DNA from: Actinomycetes bacterium
GTDB lineage: Bacteria; Actinomycetota; Actinomycetes; Propionibacteriales; Propionibacteriaceae
Assembly (NCBI GenBank): GCA_030426725.1
Contig: JAUHXZ010000006.1
Span: forward strand, 1 to 64,000
Direction of reading: 5' to 3'
Length of the DNA: 64,000 bases
Position numbers and translations under genes: made by a program. Below are positions 60,103 through 64,000 of the stretch, in pieces. Each line of letters begins with the position of its first letter. Within the stretch, counting starts at the first letter, position 1. The notes beneath the pieces were generated by a model that had not been told where the DNA came from, ran no database searches, and saw only the letters and a list, made by a program, of their open reading frames with translations.

Positions 60103-60132
60103 CCTACGGTACCGTAACCTACGGCAGCGTAA
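60103..60132. promoter_or_regulatory. Tandem 15-bp operator-like repeats
   Basis: CCTACGGTACCGTAA (60103-60117) and CCTACGGCAGCGTAA (60118-60132) match at 13 of 15 bases and abut without a gap. The first contains the perfect 12-bp palindrome TACGGTACCGTA (60105-60116). This looks like a pair of TetR-type operators over the flavoprotein promoter. Confidence 0.65.
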
Positions 60133-60170
60133 GAATTGAACGATCCTCCGCCCGGCCCGGCCGCCCCAGG

Positions 60171-60176
60171 TAGGCT
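60171..60176 (+). promoter_or_regulatory. -10 hexamer of a leaderless promoter for moeB
   Basis: TAGGCT is followed after CGACGC by the GTG at 60183. Confidence 0.6.
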
Positions 60177-60182
60177 CGACGC

Positions 60183-61325
60183 GTGTCGTCATACCCCCCG
60201 CTGGTTCCCCCCGGCCCCGACCTGACGCCGGCCCAGCTCACCCGCTACTCGCGCCATCTCCTCGTGCCCGGCATCGGTGCCGAGGGGCAGCGGCGGCTGC
60301 TCGCCGCGCGGGTGGCCGTGGTGGGCGCGGGCGGATTGGGGAGCCCGATCATCGCCTACCTCGCGGCGGCGGGCGTCGGAAACCTCACCGTCATCGACGA
60401 CGACGTCGTCGACCCCAGCAACCTGCAGCGCCAGGTGATCCACCGCGACGACGCGGTCGGCACCCCCAAGACGGACTCGGCGGCGGGCTTCGTCGCGTCC
60501 CTCAACCCCGACGTCTCGGTGACCACGGTGCGCGCCAGGATCACGCCCGGCAACGCTGAGGAACTTCTCGCGGGGCACCATCTCGTCCTCGACGGCGCGG
60601 ACAACTTCCCCACCCGGTACGCGGTCTCCGACGCCTGCGCGGCGCTGGGCCTGCCGGAGGTGTGGGCCGCGGTCCTGCGGTTCGATGCGCAGGTGGCCTG
60701 CTTCGTCCCGGGGCGACCCGACTCGGTGACGCTGCGCGATCTCTACCCGGTGCCGCCACGCCCCGAGGACGTCCCCTCCTGCGCGGAGGCGGGGGTGCTG
60801 GGCGCGCTCGTCGGCCAGGTCGGCTCGCTCATGGCGACGGAGGCCGTGAAGCTGATCTGCGGCTTCGGCGAACCCCTCGCGGGCCGGCTGCTGCTCATCG
60901 AAGCCCTCACACAGCGGACCCGGGAGGTGCGGCTCCGCCCCGCCCCGGCCGACGCGTCCGCGCCCCAGGCGAGGAGCGCCCCGCCCGAGCCGCGGAGGCC
61001 CCTGAGCGTGTTGAGCGTCGAGGACGTCGCCGCGATCCTCACCGACCCGGACCGGCCGGCCCTCCTCGACGTCCGCGAACCCGCCGAGCATGCGCTGGGC
61101 ACGCTCCCCGACTCCCTCGCCGTCCCGCTCGGCGACGTGCTGGCCTGGGAGTCCCTCGAGGGGCACCTGCCCGAGGGCCCCGTGATCGTCTACTGCAAGA
61201 TCGCCCCGCGTGCCCGCCGTGCCGCCGCCCACCTCGCCGGGCTGGGGCATCCGGACGTGCGGCTCATGGACGGCGGCATGCTGGCCTGGGCCGAGCGGAT
61301 CGACCCGCGCTACCCCCGCTACTGA
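60183..61325 (+). CDS. moeB: MoeB/ThiF-type adenylyltransferase fused to a rhodanese domain
   Basis: The 380-residue protein activates the C-terminal glycine of a ubiquitin-like sulfur carrier by adenylation and then supplies sulfur. The E1-like domain (1-250) has the ATP motif VGAGGLGSPIIAYLAAAG (48-65), VIDDDVVDPSNLQRQ and PSCAEAGVLGALVGQVGSL (with C200). A C-terminal rhodanese domain (275-380) carries the active-site C338 in VIVYCKIAPRARR. This is the MoeZ/MOCS3 arrangement. The next gene encodes the carrier MoaD. The GTG start is leaderless. Confidence 0.9.
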   Translation: MSSYPPLVPPGPDLTPAQLTRYSRHLLVPGIGAEGQRRLLAARVAVVGAGGLGSPIIAYLAAAGVGNLTVIDDDVVDPSNLQRQVIHRDDAVGTPKTDSAAGFVASLNPDVSVTTVRARITPGNAEELLAGHHLVLDGADNFPTRYAVSDACAALGLPEVWAAVLRFDAQVACFVPGRPDSVTLRDLYPVPPRPEDVPSCAEAGVLGALVGQVGSLMATEAVKLICGFGEPLAGRLLLIEALTQRTREVRLRPAPADASAPQARSAPPEPRRPLSVLSVEDVAAILTDPDRPALLDVREPAEHALGTLPDSLAVPLGDVLAWESLEGHLPEGPVIVYCKIAPRARRAAAHLAGLGHPDVRLMDGGMLAWAERIDPRYPRY

Positions 61326-61383
61326 TGTGGGCCCGGGCCGCGTTCGGGGGTGCGCCCCTTGACCGGTCTGGGAGACTTGCCCC

Positions 61384-61623
61384 ATGGCGACGGTGAGGTA
61401 CTTCGCCGCGGCCGCGGAGGCCGCCGGCACGGAGAGCGAGCAGGTGAGGGCGGACACGCTCGGCCTGCTCATCGACGACCTGCGCTCCCGGCACGGGGCG
61501 AGGCTCTCGCGGGTTCTCGACGCCAGTTCGGTGCTGCACGACGGCCGGTACGTCCGCGATCCCGCCACCCCACTGACGCAGGACGCGGTCCTCGACGTCC
61601 TCCCGCCATTCGCGGGCGGCTGA
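61384..61623 (+). CDS. moaD: MoaD-family sulfur carrier
   Basis: The 79-residue beta-grasp protein ends in GG (PPFAGG), the C-terminus that is thiocarboxylated in MoaD/ThiS proteins. It begins VRYFAAAAEAAGTESEQV and has the core VLHDGRYV and LTQDAVLDVLPPFAGG. It is the probable substrate of the MoeB-rhodanese protein. No other molybdopterin genes are in the window, so a role in molybdopterin is likely but another thio-pathway is possible. GAGACT lies 6 nt before the ATG, again a leaderless arrangement. Confidence 0.85.
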   Translation: MATVRYFAAAAEAAGTESEQVRADTLGLLIDDLRSRHGARLSRVLDASSVLHDGRYVRDPATPLTQDAVLDVLPPFAGG

Positions 61624-61634
61624 GGGGCGACGTC

Positions 61635-62540
61635 GTGGCGGTGCTGATCGATCCCCCGCGGTGGCCGGCGCACGGCACCGTGTTCGGGCATCTGGTCTCG
61701 GACGCCTCGCTCGAGGAGCTCCACGCGTTCGCCCGCCTGGCCGGGATCCCCGCCCGCGCGTTCGATCACGACCACTACGACGTACCCGCCTCCCGCTACG
61801 ACGACCTCGTCACGCTCGGGGCCCTGCCGGTGCCCGAGCGCGAACTGGTCCGCCGACTCGCCGACGCGGGCCTCCGCGTCCGCCCCAGCGCCAAGACCCC
61901 CACCCGGGCCGACGCCGGTCGGTCGGTCAGCCAGGCGTGGGCCCGGCTCCGCATGCCCCGCACGCTGCGCGACGACCTGCTGCTGCGCTGGTCCGAGCCC
62001 CACCGCCACTACCACGACGTCCGCCACCTGGCCCAGTGCCTGGTCGCCCTGGACCGGCTCGGCGGCGCCGAGCCCGTCGTGGAGCTCGCCGTCTGGTTCC
62101 ACGACGCGGTCTACCGGGGTATCGCCGGCGAGGACGAGGAGGCGTCGGCCCGGCTGGCCGAGGTGTCGCTGGCGGGGCTGCTGCCCGATGCGGACGTCAC
62201 CGAGGTCGCACGGCTCGTGCGGATCACGGTCGATCACGATCCGCACGACGAGCGCGGTTCCCTCCTGTCGGACGCCGACCTGTCGATCCTGGGCCAGATC
62301 CCCGGGCGCTATCACGTCTACGCGCGGGACGTCCGCCTCGACTACGACCACATCGACGACGAGACGTGGCGGCTCGGCCGGTCGGACATCCTGCGGACCC
62401 TGCTGGGCCGCGATCCGCTGTTCCGGACCGAGCGCGGCCGCGACCTGTGGGAGGAGCGGGCCCGGGCGAACCTGACCGGCGAACTGGCCTCTCTCGACGA
62501 GGGCGACACCCCGAATCCAGGGACCCCGGAGGGCCCCTGA
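61635..62540 (+). CDS. DUF4031-HD domain fusion protein
   Basis: The 301-residue protein has two parts. Residues 1-90 are a DUF4031 domain (VAVLIDPPRWPAHGTVFGHL ... DHDHYDVPASRYDDLV). Residues 120-285 are an HD-type phosphohydrolase domain with HRHYHDVRHLAQCL, AVWFHDAVYRG and EEASARLAEVS, where the His and Asp residues bind metal. The natural substrate of neither part is known. I chose GTG 61635 because DUF4031 proteins start at this strand and GAGGGG lies 7 nt upstream. It starts 11 nt after the moaD stop. Confidence 0.78.
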   Translation: MAVLIDPPRWPAHGTVFGHLVSDASLEELHAFARLAGIPARAFDHDHYDVPASRYDDLVTLGALPVPERELVRRLADAGLRVRPSAKTPTRADAGRSVSQAWARLRMPRTLRDDLLLRWSEPHRHYHDVRHLAQCLVALDRLGGAEPVVELAVWFHDAVYRGIAGEDEEASARLAEVSLAGLLPDADVTEVARLVRITVDHDPHDERGSLLSDADLSILGQIPGRYHVYARDVRLDYDHIDDETWRLGRSDILRTLLGRDPLFRTERGRDLWEERARANLTGELASLDEGDTPNPGTPEGP

Positions 62541-62595
62541 TCGCCGCCGACGGGCGGGCTGCTCGGCTAGTGTGGACGACACGGAGGGAGCATCG

Positions 62596-63045
62596 ATGAA
62601 GATTACCGACAACGGGCCGCAGCCCAACGTTTTCGACCTCGAGACGGCCACGCGGGAGAACTCGAACTACCGCACGGTGGCGTGGACGGGGAAGTATCTC
62701 CAGGTCACGCTGATGTCGATCCCGGTCGGGGAGTCGATCGGACTTGAGGTCCACGAGGAGACGGATCAGTTCCTGCGCCTGGACGCGGGCAAGGGCCGCG
62801 TGGTGATGGGGCCCGGCAAGGACAACCTCACCGTCCAGATCGACGTCGAGGACGGCTGGTCAATCCAGGTGCCGGCCGGGACCTGGCACGACGTCGTCAA
62901 CACGGGCAACGAGCCGATGCGCCTCTACGCAATCTACGCGCCGACGCACCACGCGCACGGGAAGGTGCACTCCACCAAGACCATCGGCATGGCCGACGAG
63001 AGGGCCGGCAACGACGAGCCCCCGTCCTGGTCGGTGCAGCCGTAG
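62596..63045 (+). CDS. Cupin-domain protein
   Basis: This is a small 149-residue cupin. The two cupin motifs are visible: GLEVHEETDQFLRLDAGKG (H-x-E-x-D-x3) and VPAGTWHDVVNTGNEPMRL (P-x-G-x2-H-x3-N). They form a metal site. The C-terminal region APTHHAHGKVHSTKTIGMAD may contribute further His ligands. Substrate unknown; sugar-phosphate isomerases and sensor proteins occur in the family. TAGTGT at 62568 and GGAGGGA before the ATG give it a promoter and ribosome site of its own. Confidence 0.85.
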   Translation: MKITDNGPQPNVFDLETATRENSNYRTVAWTGKYLQVTLMSIPVGESIGLEVHEETDQFLRLDAGKGRVVMGPGKDNLTVQIDVEDGWSIQVPAGTWHDVVNTGNEPMRLYAIYAPTHHAHGKVHSTKTIGMADERAGNDEPPSWSVQP

Positions 63046-63059
63046 GTCACACCACCCTT

Positions 63060-63082
63060 TCCGGGGCGCCCCCCGCCCCGGA
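63060..63082 (+). terminator. Hairpin after the cupin gene
   Basis: TCCGGGGCG pairs with CGCCCCGGA around a 5-nt C-rich loop, 14 nt after the stop codon. Confidence 0.6.
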
Positions 63083-63122
63083 CCCGGTGAGCGCGCGGTC
63101 ACACGCGCCCGAACTTGATGAG

Positions 63123-63136
63123 TGAGTGTTCACTCA
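63123..63136. promoter_or_regulatory. TetR-type operator over its own promoter
   Basis: TGAGTG-TT-CACTCA lies directly before a TAAGCT hexamer (63138-63143) that is 6 nt from the TetR start. Binding there would shut off the regulator and exporter operon. Confidence 0.7.
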
Positions 63137-63137
63137 T

Positions 63138-63143
63138 TAAGCT
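63138..63143 (+). promoter_or_regulatory. -10 hexamer of a leaderless promoter for the TetR operon
   Basis: TAAGCT is followed after GGCGGC by the GTG at 63150. Confidence 0.55.
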
Positions 63144-63149
63144 GGCGGC

Positions 63150-63743
63150 GTGACACGCGCAGCCCCCATGCCCCCCGAGCAGCGGCGCGCGGCGATCGTC
63201 GAGGCCACCATCCCGCTCCTCGAGGAGCACGGCCAGGCCCTCACCACCCGCATGGTCGCCGAGGCGGCCGGCGTGGCAGAGGGGACGATCTTCCGCGTCT
63301 TCGACTCGCTCGACGACCTCATCGCCGCCACGATCCTCGAGGCGCTCTCCTCCGAACGCCTGTCGCGGCGCCTCGCCGCCACCGACACGGGCGACACCGT
63401 CGAGTCCCGGACGAGGGCCGCCCTCCACGCGATCGAGGACTACCTGCGCTCGGTCCGGGTGCTGTTCCTCGCGGCGCACGGCGCCACCGCCGGCGCGGCC
63501 CACAACGCCGCCCACTGCGCCCGCAACGAGATGGAGGCGCGGACGGCCGAACTCGACCAGTGGGTCGTCGACCTCCTCGAGCCGCACCGCGACCGCTTCA
63601 CCCTCAGCCTCGACGCCTACGCGTCGCTGCTGCGCACGCTCGCGTTCGGACACAGCTCTCACTTCGTCTCGCCGTCGCTCTCCCACGACGACATCGTCCA
63701 GGTCGCCCTCCACGGGGCCCTCAGGAAGGACACGCAATGCTGA
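63150..63743 (+). CDS. TetR-family regulator of an ABC exporter
   Basis: The 197-residue repressor has an N-terminal TetR HTH: RRAAIVEATIPLLEEHG, then TTRMVAEAAGVAEGTIFRVF (helices 2 and 3). The C-terminal ligand-binding part is divergent, with MEARTAELDQWVVDLLEPH. It is the first gene of an operon with an ABC exporter, and a TGAGTG/CACTCA dyad covers the promoter, so it is probably an autoregulated multidrug-efflux repressor. The GTG start is leaderless. The exporter gene starts 7 nt before its stop. Confidence 0.88.
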   Translation: MTRAAPMPPEQRRAAIVEATIPLLEEHGQALTTRMVAEAAGVAEGTIFRVFDSLDDLIAATILEALSSERLSRRLAATDTGDTVESRTRAALHAIEDYLRSVRVLFLAAHGATAGAAHNAAHCARNEMEARTAELDQWVVDLLEPHRDRFTLSLDAYASLLRTLAFGHSSHFVSPSLSHDDIVQVALHGALRKDTQC

Positions 63744-64000
63744 CGCGCCTCGCGCATCTGGTCAACAGATTCGTCAGGCCCTACTGGGGCCTGCTGTCCA
63801 TCGTCATCATCCTTCAGACGATCGCGACGATCATGACGCTCTACCTGCCCACCCTCAACGCCCGCATCATCGACGAGGGCGTCGTGACCGGCGACACCGG
63901 CTTCATCTGGCGCACCGGCGCCGTCATGCTGCTGCTGTCGGCCGTGCAGGCCGCCGCTCAGATCGGCGCGGTGTGGGCCGGCGCCAACGCCGCGATGCAG
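63737..64000 (+). CDS. ABC exporter, N-terminal part (cut by the window edge)
   Basis: Only the first 88 codons are present. They encode MLTRLAHLVNRFVRPYWGLL, then a first membrane helix (SIVIILQTIATIMTLYL) and ARIIDEGVVTGDTGFIWRTG, the intracellular-loop pattern of type I (MsbA/LmrA-like) exporters, then a second helix. AGGAAGGAC lies 6-8 nt before the ATG, within the TetR gene. The ATP-binding domain lies beyond the window. With the TetR repressor it is probably a drug or lipid exporter. Confidence 0.82.
   Translation, partial: MLTRLAHLVNRFVRPYWGLLSIVIILQTIATIMTLYLPTLNARIIDEGVVTGDTGFIWRTGAVMLLLSAVQAAAQIGAVWAGANAAMQ

Noticed and set aside
60189-62651. An 820-residue open frame on the minus strand.
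   Set aside because: It lies antisense to moeB, moaD and the DUF4031-HD gene, all of which have clear family motifs; the minus frame has none.

Overview
The window is 64 kb of high-GC DNA from an actinobacterium. The two-subunit methylmalonyl-CoA mutase (MutA/MutB) with its chaperone MeaB, the actinobacterial FhaA-FhaB-PstP-RodA-PbpA-PknB and CrgA block, and a Streptomyces-type cellobiose (ceb) operon together suggest a Propionibacteriaceae-like organism. The family call is an inference from gene content. About 60 protein genes tile the window. I see no rRNA, tRNA, CRISPR array or insertion sequence.

Layout. (1) 1-2327: end of mutA and all of mutB, closed by a hairpin. (2) 2328-2761: a gene-free stretch with a cluster of direct and inverted repeats. 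(3) 2762-8763: a loose set made of a GT-A-like protein, an Old Yellow Enzyme, a LuxR regulator convergent with a small secreted protein, and a SorC regulator divergent from a long zinc dehydrogenase. (4) 8924-34680: a 26-kb capsule/exopolysaccharide locus. It encodes a one-chain BY-kinase, a Wzy-like polymerase, a Wzx-like flippase, about a dozen glycosyltransferases (GT4, GT2, GT14-like, GT25, GT-C and a GT4-GT2 fusion), a pyruvyl transferase and the initiating phosphoglycosyl transferase. It has no nucleotide-sugar synthesis genes, so those must lie elsewhere. Inside it sits a small module of an HprK-like kinase, two PqqD-like proteins and a nucleotidyltransferase. (5) 34746-35780: meaB, 32 kb from mutB. 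(6) 35979-45316: the conserved Ser/Thr phosphorylation and peptidoglycan block fhaA-fhaB-pstP-rodA-pbpA-pknB, then convergent trpG, a DUF881 protein and crgA. (7) 45313-47527: a HAD phosphatase and lysS. (8) 47572-53335: cebEFG-bglC-cebR with two CebR-like operators. (9) 53376-58651: a DMT transporter, then nrtR divergent from nadABC. (10) 58648-64000: an NMO-family flavoprotein with tandem operators, moeB-rhodanese and moaD, a DUF4031-HD fusion, a cupin, and a TetR regulator in front of an ABC exporter that runs off the edge.

Two themes stand out. First, many genes start exactly 6-7 nt after a TANNNT hexamer with no Shine-Dalgarno sequence, which is the signature of leaderless mRNA, and this corrects several start codons. 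Second, the kinase/PqqD/nucleotidyltransferase module resembles the tailoring trio of lasso-peptide clusters and the HPr-rel-A modules of exosortase loci. Here it lies inside a capsule locus and is driven by two back-to-back leaderless promoters packed into 25 bp. This is the best candidate for an undescribed system in the window.
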